Below are positions 11,571-22,990 of a stretch of DNA of 64,000 nt, piece by piece (the stretch's first letter is position 1; each line of letters starts with the position of its first letter). The position numbers were made by a program, and so were the translations under genes. The stretch is from Vitellaria paradoxa. Its lineage: Eukaryota > Streptophyta > Magnoliopsida > Ericales > Sapotaceae. The notes beneath the pieces were generated by a model. That model was given only the letters and a program-made list of their open reading frames with translations, did not search any database and had not been told where the DNA came from. The DNA is taken from positions 8,500,879-8,564,878 of the forward strand of contig CM034242.1 in assembly GCA_019916065.1 (NCBI GenBank), in the 5' to 3' direction.

Positions 11571-12200
11571 AGTTTATTAAGAAAAGTTAGGACCAATATA
11601 ATGGTGCTCCAAACTGGACCAATGATAGGGCTCTCATGTTACCTATTCTACTTGGTCATCGCTAGCAACTCTAGCCTTCTGGGTTCAGCTTCTTCTATTC
11701 ATGAAAGAATTCTTTGTTTATGGCCAAAGCTGATGCCCGCCTACTCTCCAGATTCCCTCCACTACCTCTGTCTCTCGATTGTTTTGACTCTTTCCATTCC
11801 ACAAACTTCTTGGACGGTCCGCAACCATTCCACTTGCCATTCATGTGTCCACAACCTGTAATGGAAATATTAGCACTTGGGTAAAATGCATTATATATGG
11901 AATCGCTTAAGAACTCGAACCCGTTCAAGGTCAAATAAATGTCTTGATTCTTGATATGAACTTGGGCTTCTGGGTTTTTGTTTTTATTTTTATTTATTTA
12001 TGTTTTTGAGCTGAACTTTCATAATGGGTTTATGGTCCAGGAATTGTATAGCGTATTTTGTTTGAGTGGTGTGCAAATTACAGGTTTAATTCAAAACATT
12101 CATCACGTAAATCAGATATACTACATCAATGTGGAGTTCTTAAATTTAGGGGGAGTTTGCATAATTTGTTTGTATATTTGGTTTTGTCACAAAAGTTTCA

Positions 12201-12500
12201 AAGGGGGAGATTGTTAAGTTCAAATTCTTGTGTCGGCAAATTTGGATCAAATAGAATTGTGATTCCTAGACTTAATAGAACTTGAATGATAATTATTTAG
12301 GAAAATTGAGTTGTAATCCTAGTAGGACCCGGATGTTAATTTCTAATTATTTTGGAGAGTACTATTTAGGAAACTTCTGTTCTATTGTAATTAGGAAATA
12401 AATGTGTATTTGGAACTTTCCTATGTTGTCGAATAGTTTTCTAGTCCCACTTCAGTCTTGTATACTTAGGCATAAACTAAGGTATCCTAGTTCTAGGCTT
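12201..12500 (+). mobile_element. Possible copia polypurine tract and 3' LTR start
   Basis: AAGGGGGAGA at 12201-12210 resembles the polypurine tract that precedes a Ty1/copia 3' LTR, and TGTTAAGTTC at 12212 would be the LTR start. No integrase or reverse transcriptase of copia type is recognisable upstream. The far LTR boundary is not defined; sequence to about 13190 has a similar base composition and may belong to it. Confidence 0.3.
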
Positions 12501-14077
12501 CAAAGAGTGAATAAGAGCGAAACAAGTTCAGCATCAAATTTGGCTGCTCGCTGGACAGTTGTAGCCTCTCGCTAGAAATGGTTGCAAACAATTTTTAACA
12601 GAAAAGCTTGCTGGTAAGTTGCTGTTTGATCGTTGGCTGCCACTAGGAAATCTCAAGTGTTATTTTTATCAGAGAACATTGCTGGCAGTTTTTATCGAGA
12701 GAAAAAACATGGGAAATGTTTCAATATTTGGGAAACCTACCCCAAGGGTTTCTATGGAGGGAAAACACATTCAAAATAATTGTGCTTCAACGTAGAAGGA
12801 TTCTCTCATCACTCGGCCAAACTACAATTCATATCTCATATTGGTTGTTGGTTTGAACTGAGTTCGGTTTGTGCCGAAGGACTTCGGTGTTGCTGTTGAT
12901 CATTGTGGACGCTGTGATTGTTCTTCTACTTGGATTGGTGCATCGTGGACATGGCTAATTAAGATTCTACATATATGATCATGAATTCAAGTGGTGAAGC
13001 ATTATGGTTGAATCATTGTTTACCGGATTTGATGCAGTGTAATATTGTTTGGGTGGTCTCCGGTATCGAACACAAGGTTTTCCTTCAGTTTGGTTTTCAT
13101 TGTCAAATTTTTGAGCCTACTTTATTTTTCTGCACGTGTTTGGTTAATTGATTGTTATTTTGTTTTCGGTAGCAAAAGAAAGCAATTTGATATTTTGAAG
13201 ACATTGTCATTATGTTAATTGTACTATTAATGAATTGTACGTTTGGGATTGTTTAGACCATAGTTTGTTTTTGTGTGTGTGTGTGTGTGTTTTTTTTTTT
13301 TGGAATAATCTCAAATACATTTTGGTTCATGATATAGTTGCTAAGTTGGTTGCATTATTGCTTTAAGACTAATGAATGAGTTGAATTAACTCTTCAGGTG
13401 CCCGTATTAGTCGTGTAAGGGTTGTTGCACAAAAGCTCAAAATCCATGTCACATGCACGTGCAAATATTAGATCCATAGTTTGTGTTGAAGAATGTTTGG
13501 GTACGCTGCAGTGGAATAATTGTATGTATGTGCTTTGCATGGAGTCTAGACATTATAATCCGGCTCGTAATCTTTGCTAAAATTAGGAACCAAGGCTATG
13601 TGGATATGAAAGTACACCTGCGAAAGGTATGAGAATTGTAATTTTCTGAGAATCCATTCTCAATTGAGGAGGCAGAGTTGTCATTAAATTCAACTTGATT
13701 CTTGAATCAGTGTTCATCTTCTTCTTTTCCAAAATAGGTAAATCTAGGGCTAATAACCCTTGATCATAAGTTGCATCACATCTGTCAAGCCTATTGCTGA
13801 CAAGAAAAAATGCGGGGGGAAGAATGTTGAAACTTTTTCAACAATTCTTTCAACTATTATTATCTCCAGGGGTTATCTTAATTTTCCCTTTTCGGTTTAG
13901 GATGTCCTAAAATTCTCAAGATTGATCAATGTAATTCAAGTATAAAGCTTCATAGAGTTGCTATTTATGACTGAGCAGTCTGCGCTCTAGTCTACCTACA
14001 ATGCAAGCCTAGTTTGGAATTTTGAGCTTTTTTTATGTACTTCTACAAGCATGACACTTTTCGGATTGTGATTGCAG
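12500..14077. other. Non-coding, moderately GC-richer intergenic stretch
   Basis: No domain or reliable exon is seen. A TG dinucleotide run lies near 13273-13290. The segment may include the rest of the copia-like LTR and an intron of the remnant gene that starts at 14078. Confidence 0.4.
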
Positions 14078-15667
14078 TGTTGAAAGCTAATGCAACTTTT
14101 CCGGACAAGACACTATCTTTTAGCTCTCCTTCGTTTGATCGGCAGCCAACTGAGGCATCTCCCTTGGGGTACAATGGCACCCAAGATCTCAGTTGATATT
14201 TTAAGTTCACTATGCTGTTATAACTTCATGTATAATGCTTAGAAACTTAAAACCAAGAAAGTTGTTTCTTTTTTAAAGGCCCGAATATTGATTTTCCAGT
14301 GCAGGGCCTGTTTCTGATAGTGACAGATTTTTAAAACATGGAAAACAGTGATTCTGTTCCTCCTCATGTTACTGTCTGTAGTTGTTTAGGGAGTCACTGG
14401 CTGAGACTGTTCATTCACAAAATCATAAGGAATAATTCAAGCTTTGCAAAAATTTTTTGAACTTGATAATAATGCTTAAAATGTGGATGCAAATTTCCAA
14501 CCTCTCAACCTGTTTTCCGTATCACATGCCGGCTATCTGTTTTACAGTTGGCATGCTCTATTTATTTTGTTTTGTTTTTTTTGTTTTTATGCTGTTACAT
14601 GGTACATTAACATGTTTTAAATTTTAACTTGGTAGCCGTAAGTTTATGTTGTTTGTAAGTTTGGTGCTTGAAAGCAAGCTTATTTTAACTTTCATTATTG
14701 GTCAAAACACTCTTGTTTCTTTTTTTTTTTTTTTTTTGGTAATTAAAAACTCTTGTTTCTGATATTAGTCACATGCCTATTGCGTATCGGGCTTTCTTTC
14801 AGGAGTTCACTTAAATTTTCTTCACTTCAGAAACTCTCCAACAATTTTGCTGAGTTCAATAATTTGAGGAGTCCCCTTCATTTAAAGAAGCCACTGACCA
14901 GAAAGGTGCGCACAAATACCCATTGTATCTCATGTAATATTGTGCAATGGTTATCCTGACCCAGTAAGCAATCTCAGGAAGCTGCAGTTGTAAATGAATG
15001 GAGGTTTTTGAAGATGAAAGGATACAGGGAGGGAAACATTGAAGAGGAAAACGAAGCTTTTGACCACTCCGTGCATAATGTCAACTTACTGGAGGAGGTG
15101 CTTGCTGTGAATTCTACACTGGCAGGGCACAAAAATGGTGGGTCCTCCCCATCAAAACCTAATCCTACTGTTGTGGGAGATTGCAATGAAATGGTGGTGG
15201 CTGCGCTAAAATTAAAGCTAAGATCAAATCATACTAGGACTGAAAGTCTTAGAAAGAGACTGCAAGAGAAGACATTGTTGGTTGGGGACCAAGGAAGCTT
15301 CGGAAAACCAACTTAAATAATGGGGGCAATGACCCCAGTAAGAGAGATGGAACTTGTTGGGAAGCAAGAAAATGGAAAATCTTGGCCTGCTGAGAGGGCT
15401 TCAACTTTAAATGGTCTTCTTGATAAGTTGAATAAGGCTCAGAACAAGGAAGATCTAAAATCTTGCTTAGCTAGAAGGACAAGTCAAACGAAAACTTTAT
15501 AAGTTATTGAGATACCTAAGCAGTGGACTTCCAAGAATGATTTTCCACGCGGACTAGAATGAGATTATTCTCCACCAAAATGGTATTGCTCAGCTACAAT
15601 TGATGAAGATGTTCTCAATCGAATTGAGGTGCATTTTTGTTCACTTGAGGAGATAGAAGCTCTATAA
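14078..15667 (+). pseudogene. Three-exon remnant of an unrecognised plant gene
   Basis: Three exons can be assembled with consistent splice phases. The first is 14078-14168 (acceptor GATTGCAG, donor GGG/GTACAA; peptide DKTLSFSSPSFDRQPTEAS). The second is 14803-14905 (acceptor TTTCTTTCAG; peptide LKFSSLQKLSNNFAEFNNL). The third runs from 14978 after a 72-base intron (EAAVVNEWRFLKMKGYREGN). The third exon keeps one frame for 690 bases but has stops at 15314, 15500, 15560 and 15665, and the peptide after the first stop is still protein-like (NGLLDKLNKAQNKEDLKSCL). The protein is charged and probably helical in part (ALKLKLRSN, RKRLQEK). I do not recognise the family. Retained introns argue for a duplicated or decaying gene rather than a retrocopy. 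It is also possible that the first stop is the true end and the rest is 3' UTR. Confidence 0.55.
14721..14748 (-). mobile_element. Tail-only retroposon insertion in an intron
   Basis: A 28-base insert, 17 T then GGTAATTAAAA, lies between two perfect copies of ACTCTTGTTTCT (14709-14720 and 14749-14760). On the minus strand it reads as a short ATTACC end plus poly(A). A 12-bp duplication with a poly(A) end is the mark of target-primed reverse transcription. Confidence 0.6.
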
Positions 15668-15859
15668 TTGGAGCTACATCTACCCGGGGGTTGGGGGGAG
15701 GGGGTGGTTTTAGTTGTGAAGAGGTAGGACCAGAAGTTACGCGTCTATGTTGTCCTCTGAAATGATGAGTAAGTTTTTCATATTCATACTAAAAGGTCAA
15801 TACTTCTTAGTTGACAGTTTCTTCATTTGACATTCACACACACATGCACACACACATAA

Positions 15860-16001
15860 TGGGTGCGTTTAGTTTATTAAAAATCGTTAAAAAACTCTAA
15901 AAATCTTTAAAAATTATTCACTTTTTATTTCATTACACGAAATACAAACTCACAAATTATTTCACTTTATTTCATTTTTTTTGTCACTCTAAACACACCC
16001 A
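15860..16001. mobile_element. MITE, 142 bp, TGGGTGYGTTTAG ends
   Basis: The termini 15860-15872 and 15989-16001 are inverted repeats matching at 12 of 13 bases (TGGGTGCGTTTAG against TGGGTGTGTTTAG). The interior (AAAAACTCTAAAAATCTTTAA, TTATTCACTTTTTATTTCA, ACAAACTCACAAATTAT) recurs in many other places in this window, defining family B. No target duplication is clear. Confidence 0.7.
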
Positions 16002-17664
16002 GTATATACTGTGGGCATGTAATATTCTGAAGCTAAGTAGCCCGCTGGGCTGCAGCATTGGCAAGATGGAGTGGTTGGGGAATTGTAAACGTCTCCGAAC
16101 TTTATGGGAATCCAGTTCAATTTGGGAGTCCAAATCAAATTCATAGTGGGTTGGGCTTGGGCTGTTTGGACTTGCCTCCATTGTCTTAAAATTTTCCTTA
16201 TGCTATTTATTATTATTAATAGTTATTATTTTTTTATTTTCTTCTTGGAGATATGGAGGAATATTTTTTCGAAGCATGAGTACAATATCTTTTTTTTTTT
16301 TTTTTTCATTTTACATTGAAACAAATGGAGGCCCAACACTATTTCATGCTTGGGTAACTTAACAGTTGGGAAGATTGACGCTTTCTAAGGAGCATCCTGT
16401 GCAAAAAATAGGTCATGGGAGCAAAAGGTTGGGACGAGAGTTCCGCATTTGTTTCTCTGGTTAAGAGCAGACGCTACAGAATATTACATTGATTCCAGGC
16501 AAATGATATTGGTAGAAGTACTTTTTATTTTTAACCCTTGTACTGCTCTATATAATGGTAATTATACATACTTCTGTATAAGAAAAATAAGCTGTATTTT
16601 TTTGATTCAATTGAACTATTATTTTCCCAGTCTGGAGGTCTAGAAAACTTTCCTTGGTCAATTCTCAAAAGGGCCTCTCTAACTTGACCTTTCCAAGTTT
16701 GACTTTCAAAGGGTGATTTTTTGAGCTTCAAATTTATGTCGCAGTACGTTACCGTCCGGAGCAGCCTCTTTGGGCCAAGAAATTGGGTCAATGACCAGCA
16801 AGAGACTAAAAAACGAGACCATTATATATGTATATATGTATATATACACAGAGGATAAAAATACTCCATTATTTCTTCTCGATTTTACTTTCTCCTTTCC
16901 AAGATATCCCCATTGGGAATATGTTGTTTTCAAGAGATGCCATAACCCTTATTGTTATTATTATTATTTTTTTCTTGATGGCATCTTGTTCCATTAAATT
17001 TTGTTTATCTCACAAAGTCACGGATTAGAGTTTGCTTGATTTGGATTTCCAACTCCTACAGAATCTTTCAATTTGATTGGCACAAGACTTTTTAGGTATA
17101 AATTAAACCTCCAAACAGGAAGTCTTAAAAAATAAAAAAATAATAATAATGAGAGAGAGAGAGAGAGAGAGAGATAGTGAAATCATATTGTCTCCTTGAA
17201 TCCAAGGTGTTTGCTCCCATGTGCAGTGAAAATTGGCACACAGTTGACGACCAAACAGGGTCAGTATTTACATTATTTAACTTTGAATCAAAGTCATTAT
17301 TTCAAATAGATTGGTGGGTGTGCTTTCATTTAAAAAAGAGAATCCTATATGGGTTCTTAAAGACACATAACCATTATATATGACAAAGAAATTCCATCTT
17401 TTTTTCCTTAAAAATTTTTTTTCCTCCCCCTCAAAGTTACCTTTAAAAACTTTGTGGGTTTGTTAATGGGTTTAGTGCTTTTTCTTCCTTTATTCTCCTA
17501 CTACTATACATGTATACCTCAACTCAACCCAACCACCATTCTTGGTGGATAGATCTATCATTTTTTCTTAGCAATTTTCCCTGGAAACAAGGCTGTCAAT
17601 ACCATTTGCCAATTTCTATGGTTCTACCCATCTCATCTCAACATCACCTTTTCAGGAAACTTTA

Positions 17665-17719
<55 letters not shown>

Positions 17720-20700
17720 TTCAACCCCATTATCATGGCCCCAGTGCTCTCAGGCAAATCTCTAGGTCTTAACCATGATTCTTCCTAGCCAACTTCCCTT
17801 CATTATAGGCTACATTATTGACCCACCAAAATTAAGGAAGTGGGGGAACTACTTGAAAAGAACTCATCAGAGCTTGCAAGGATAATTGCCAAAGCATGAT
17901 TTTGATGCTGCCAGGGGGGATCCCATGTTTGAGCTTAAAATTTGTCTAGGATGTTTTTTTCTTTTTTCCCTTTTTTTTTTTTTTGGAGCATTATGATTTT
18001 TTCCTCCACTTGTCTGTACGTACAAATAAATCAAGAATTTCTAACCCAAAAAATAAAAAATTATATAAAATTTGTCTTTTTTTGGGGACAAAATTAGGTA
18101 CCCTTTGGTACAAGATTTTTCTTCACTCAATTCTGAAAAGCCTTCTTGGCATAGTCACTAATGACAAACTAATTTTGATCTACGCGTGAATCATCAATAA
18201 CAACAACAATCAAAAAAAAAAAAAAAATCAAAGCCTTTTAATTTACATCACATGATTCCCATCTGTGGAACCTTTCTCGATTTATACCAAAGTCCATTAA
18301 TTTAAGCCAATCCACACAGAGACCGACTATATATGATTATGTTGAAGATAAGGATTAGATTAACACATTAATTAAAAAAAAATTAATTATCACATGGTAA
18401 TGCTGATATCTTCAAAGCCTACTTAATAGAAAAAGCTTAGCTAGCTTGCTAGATTTGGAAGAAGCCATGAGTTGTATCTTTCGTTGGTTTATTCATTGGT
18501 TCTATAAATTAAAAAGGCACCTTTCATGTGTTTGTGCAGTGAGGAAATGGTGGGCTCTCTATGATTGTGCACTAGTTAGTGTACTGCCGTAAGAAAGAGA
18601 GAGAAGTCATTAATTTGATGCCATATGTATATATATTATCATTATTTTGATGCCATATATATATTAATTATATATCTAGAGAGAGCTTGATGCTTTGTAC
18701 CGTGATGGAAAAGTTTTCACAAGGATCTGAGTACCTAGTCAAGCACCATAGCCATAGGACCACATGTTTCTCCTCGATTAGCAATGCAACAACTATTGTC
18801 AGCTTCTCTATTTAATTTGGCGATGCATCAAATTAATTCACAATTTAAAGGAGAAATCCTTCAAGTGTTAGGTGTTTTAAAGCTAATATATTCCTGGGAA
18901 AGAAATTTGAGGCCTTTTTTGCTTTTGAACTTAAAGGATTAATTGCGATGATTTAGTTAATTATATGAACACAGGTAGAAGAGTGCACATGTGAGAGATG
19001 ACATGAGTATACGTATATAATTCATCTTTACTTGGTTCATAATAATTATAAGACTTATGAAAGAAACAATTACGATTGTAAATTCGTATCATCGTAGAAT
19101 AAACTTTATTTGAAAATATATATGAATTTACAATCTTTAGGTTGATAAGACAAGTAAACAATCAGCTGTCAACTAATTTGTATGGATTGGTATGTTAGCG
19201 ATATATCTAATATATATACTAAAAGTTTCTCATGCCTAAACGTACATTACAAATTTCAGTCATTAAATATTTTAGTAAATAAATCTTACCCACTAAAAGT
19301 TTGAGCTGATGTAAGACAAATGTCAAATTAATGAATGAATTTGTTACATAAATATACACAATGAGTCGACTTTATGCAAAAATTTCCCACAACTTAATTT
19401 GTAAAGTTTGACTCAAAGTAAATTTCATTGATGAGCTAGCTAGCCTATTCCAAACCATCCACACTTTGCTTAATTTTTCAAGATGATGGTTAAGCCAAAC
19501 CTCTTAATCTTTTTCCCCATTATTTTTATTACATAAAGTCAATTTTCTTAATGACATATATATATATATATATATATATATGGAGGTAGGTCGAGTCGGC
19601 AATAACCATTGGAATGATGGCTTTCAAGTGTTGTATTACTTATTACATTATACATGCCTAGCTAGCCTTCTTTGCAAAAGATGTTGATTTTCACTTCCTT
19701 TTCTCTTTTATTTATTTATTCTTGGTGGTTGTTTTGAGTATTGCTGATGCTAATCCAATCTTCCTAATATCTAATCTTGATCAGGCCTGTGAATGAAAGC
19801 AACTTTACAATAAATTTGACATGTATTAGGTTTGGTTATTAGGCAGGCTAAGGAAGGAGATATATCACATAAAATGAAGGATATTAATTAATTAATACTT
19901 GATTTTTGGAACATAATATATATATATATATATAACACCAGTGCAAAGATGTATTCCAACTGGAATATACGTACGGCTTAGGAATTGCCTGCTTCATGAC
20001 CACGGCATGGAATGGGACTGAGGATGTTTACGTGTCTCATAAGGTATTTGAGTGGACATTTAATCCAAGCATGAGTTAATCCCACTTTGGCTGTGTCTAG
20101 AGAAAGGATTCGTACGTGGAGGGGAAAAAAATCGGAAGGAAAATGTAGAAAAACGAAATAAAATAGGAAATATTAAATTTATCGTTTTTTTGTATAATTA
20201 AAAAAATAAGAAAGAAATGAATTTCACACTTTGTTTGAATGCAGGGAAATGAAATGAAGTGAAGAATTAATTAGGACGGAAAGTGGGGGGGGGGGGGGAG
20301 AATCCTAAACAATAATTAAGCAAACGGAAGGGACGACAATCTTTCCTTCTTTTCATTTGTATAACCAACAATAATAAAGAGAAGTTTCCTTACAAGATCG
20401 TTTGTTTTTTTTAACTAAATTAGATGTAACATAAGAACTTTTTAATTGGAGGATTTTAAAATATATTATACTATGAAAATATTAATACAATATATCTGAC
20501 AAATTCTTGTCGTATTTACCTTACGCCTAAACAATATAGAGCAAGAGTAATTCATTACATTTTACTAATAACTTAATTATCCATCATTTCTCTATATTCG
20601 GTTTATCACAACCAATTCTTTACATAAGAGGAATGATCGATTTAAAAAAATCAACATTTTAATCACTCATTTAATGAAATACCTTTGATTATAAATAAAA

Positions 20701-20990
20701 TAATTTTAAAATATTATTTCACTCCACTTCCCATTGCTTTCCTCCCAATTTTGAAGGGAAAGAAAAGTATTAAAAAGTGAGTGATTTCTTCTCATTTAAT
20801 TCCTCAATTAACTCCACTTTCCTTCCTCAAAAGTTAATCCAAACACAAATTTAATCAATCATTCCATTTCAAATCCTTATTCACTTCCCCTCCAACCCTT
20901 AAATCCGAACGGGGTGTTAAAAATCTTAACAAAAGATTACATTGATTCCCGCACTAGCATCACACTCAAAATAATAATTAATAACAATGA
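16002..20990. other. Gene desert with microsatellites
   Basis: No gene is supported. Contents include GA and ATT microsatellites (17152-17174, 17665-17719), AT tracts near 18640 and 19557-19580, poly-T/poly-A runs, a 14-base G run at 20285-20298, and a possible decayed large inverted-repeat element around 20090-20915 whose ends (AGGGGAA words on both strands) only loosely match. Short stop-free stretches are AT-driven and lack domains. Confidence 0.55.
17665..17719. repeat. (ATT)n microsatellite
   Basis: About 18 uninterrupted ATT triplets; likely length-polymorphic. Confidence 0.95.
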
Positions 20991-21002
20991 GATTTTTTTT
21001 TT

Positions 21003-21080
21003 CTCCTACTAATAATGATTTTTTTTTCTCCTACTAATAATGATTTTTTTTTTTTTTTGGTAATTGCTACTAATAATGAT
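21003..21080. repeat. Triplicated 14-mer around two poly-T inserts
   Basis: CTACTAATAATGAT occurs at 21006-21019, 21031-21044 and 21067-21080. Between the second and third copies is a 22-base insert of 14 T plus GGTAATTG, which on the minus strand is CAATTACC followed by poly(A). Between the first and second is an 11-base T-rich spacer ending CTC. The pattern matches tail-only retroposon insertion plus slippage. Confidence 0.6.
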
Positions 21081-21339
21081 AACTACAAGAGAAAGTAGTA
21101 ATAATTGTTGTGGATGATATTCAAGTCCAAAGAATTCTTGTTTGTTTCCATATATATTTGACTTGTTCTAAAAAGGGTTGATCTCTTTTGATGAGATGTT
21201 TTTATTGAAAGCAACGGCTAGGATTGGACATCTAGCTAATTAGTTCTACTTTTTTGGCTAAATATTCAACCTTGGCACCTCCTCGATGAGAAAGTCTGCA
21301 TCTCTATAAATATACATAACAAACAAGAAAAAGCATATA

Positions 21340-21370
<31 letters not shown>

Positions 21371-21725
21371 TTATATTTAATGGGTAGCTGTGCTGGACAC
21401 CCCAAAGATTGTTGAGCGAGCCAGTCAACCTACTTACTTATAAGAAGACAATATATATACATGTATATGTGTCTGTATGTATGTAAGTATATAAATGTGC
21501 GTGGTAAAGGAATCAAATGGCAGGAGGAAGAGGTTTGAGCAAAATACAAATTAAAGGACTGTGGGGGAGGTGTTAGCTAGAGACCGAAGATAGAGATAAG
21601 TGTATCCTTCTTGAATGAATATGCAATATAAGCTACAAGTATTAATTGTCGACACACAATGTATGCAAATAATAAGCCAAGCCCATGTGGTAAAAGACTT
21701 TGATATCCCTGACTTTGGTATCCCT

Positions 21726-21726
<1 letters not shown>

Positions 21727-21759
<33 letters not shown>
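21727..21759. repeat. (GA)n microsatellite
   Basis: About 16 uninterrupted AG units. Confidence 0.95.
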
Positions 21760-21763
<4 letters not shown>

Positions 21764-22379
21764 TGTTTATTTCTTTAATTAGCTCACTCCAGGGTTTGTG
21801 CGTATATACGTGTGTCGCAAGAGGTCATGCATGACAAGTTTGTATGTATATATATATATTATATATTTTTGATTGGTAACAAGTTTTGTATATAGCACAC
21901 AGGAAATCATGATCTTTGGATTCGAAATGGACAAGAAATTTTGGATATTGTATATATACATAAATATATACATATTGGGGTTGTAGACATTTTAGTTCCG
22001 ATATGTTACACCTGTCCAATTCTATTTTATTCATTTTTTTGGATTTAAGATCGAGTTTGTATCTCGGGTCAACATGTTATATAAAATATATATTGGGAGG
22101 CGTTATTGTCGCTCCCGATTTCGCCTATATGGCGTTTTAACTTTTGCAAATTCACCGTTCAAAAAAAAAAAAAAAAATTGCAAAAATTCATTTTTTTCCC
22201 CTTTATTTTTTTAGATGTCATTTAAATGATTAAAAAGCACTCAAGTCTTTAGATATATATAATTATCATGTTTATTAGTATTACCTGCTTATCAAAAAAA
22301 TTTAAAAATTACAACCTATTAATATAGTTAAATTTTTTTAAATAAAAATTAATTTTTTTGAAAAAATTCAAAGAAGATA

Positions 22380-22990
22380 ATTTAACGAAATATTCTTAAG
22401 TATTATTATAGGAACTTGGAAGGAACCCATATACCATAAGTAAAAAAATAAAATAAAATAAAAAATCAAGTAGACATTGCTTGCTCGTTTATCAAAAAAA
22501 TATAGAGAAAGTAATTTAGCAAAATATTTTTAATTTATATCATAAGAAGGTAACCCATACACCCTAAGTAAAATTTAAAAAAAAATTCAAGTCGCAACTG
22601 ATTGTCTCTTTATCAAAAATTTGTAAAATCAACTTATCAATATATTATTAATTTTTATATAATAATAACGCTATCCCGTCCGCGCTTATACACACACATA
22701 TATATATATATATATAAACTAAAGAAGGTAACTTATCAAAATATTCTTAATTTTTATCACAAAAAGTAACACATGCACTATAAGAATATTTTGGTAAATT
22801 GTCTTATTGAATTCTTTTAAACATATATATATTTCTTGATATAAAAATTTAAATTATACTGATAAGTTACTTTCTACAGATATTTTGATAATCAGACAAA
22901 CAATGACTGCTTTATTTTTTTTTTAAATTTCATTTATGGCACATGTGTTACCATTTTAGTTCTTATGATAAAACTTAAACAAAAAAATTG
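22380..22990. repeat. Degenerate direct and inverted repeat array
   Basis: A unit of about 115-150 bases appears at roughly 22385-22500, 22505-22620 and 22720-22820. It is recognisable by AACCCATACACCCTAAGTAAA, TTGCTTGCTCGTTTATCAAA and AATTTAGCAAAATATT-like words. A copy in the opposite orientation lies at 22860-22990, where the reverse strand reads AACACATGTGCCATAAATG and ATTGTTTGTCTGATTATCA. No reading frame is associated. Confidence 0.55.

Noticed and set aside
11904..11930. AACTCGAACCCGTTC, resembling a tRNA B box on the minus strand
   Set aside because: No A box or cloverleaf could be fitted around it. No tRNA or rRNA gene was found in the window.
16531..16791. 86-codon minus-strand frame
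   Set aside because: Mixed composition but no recognisable motif, and plus-strand frames overlap it; insufficient support.
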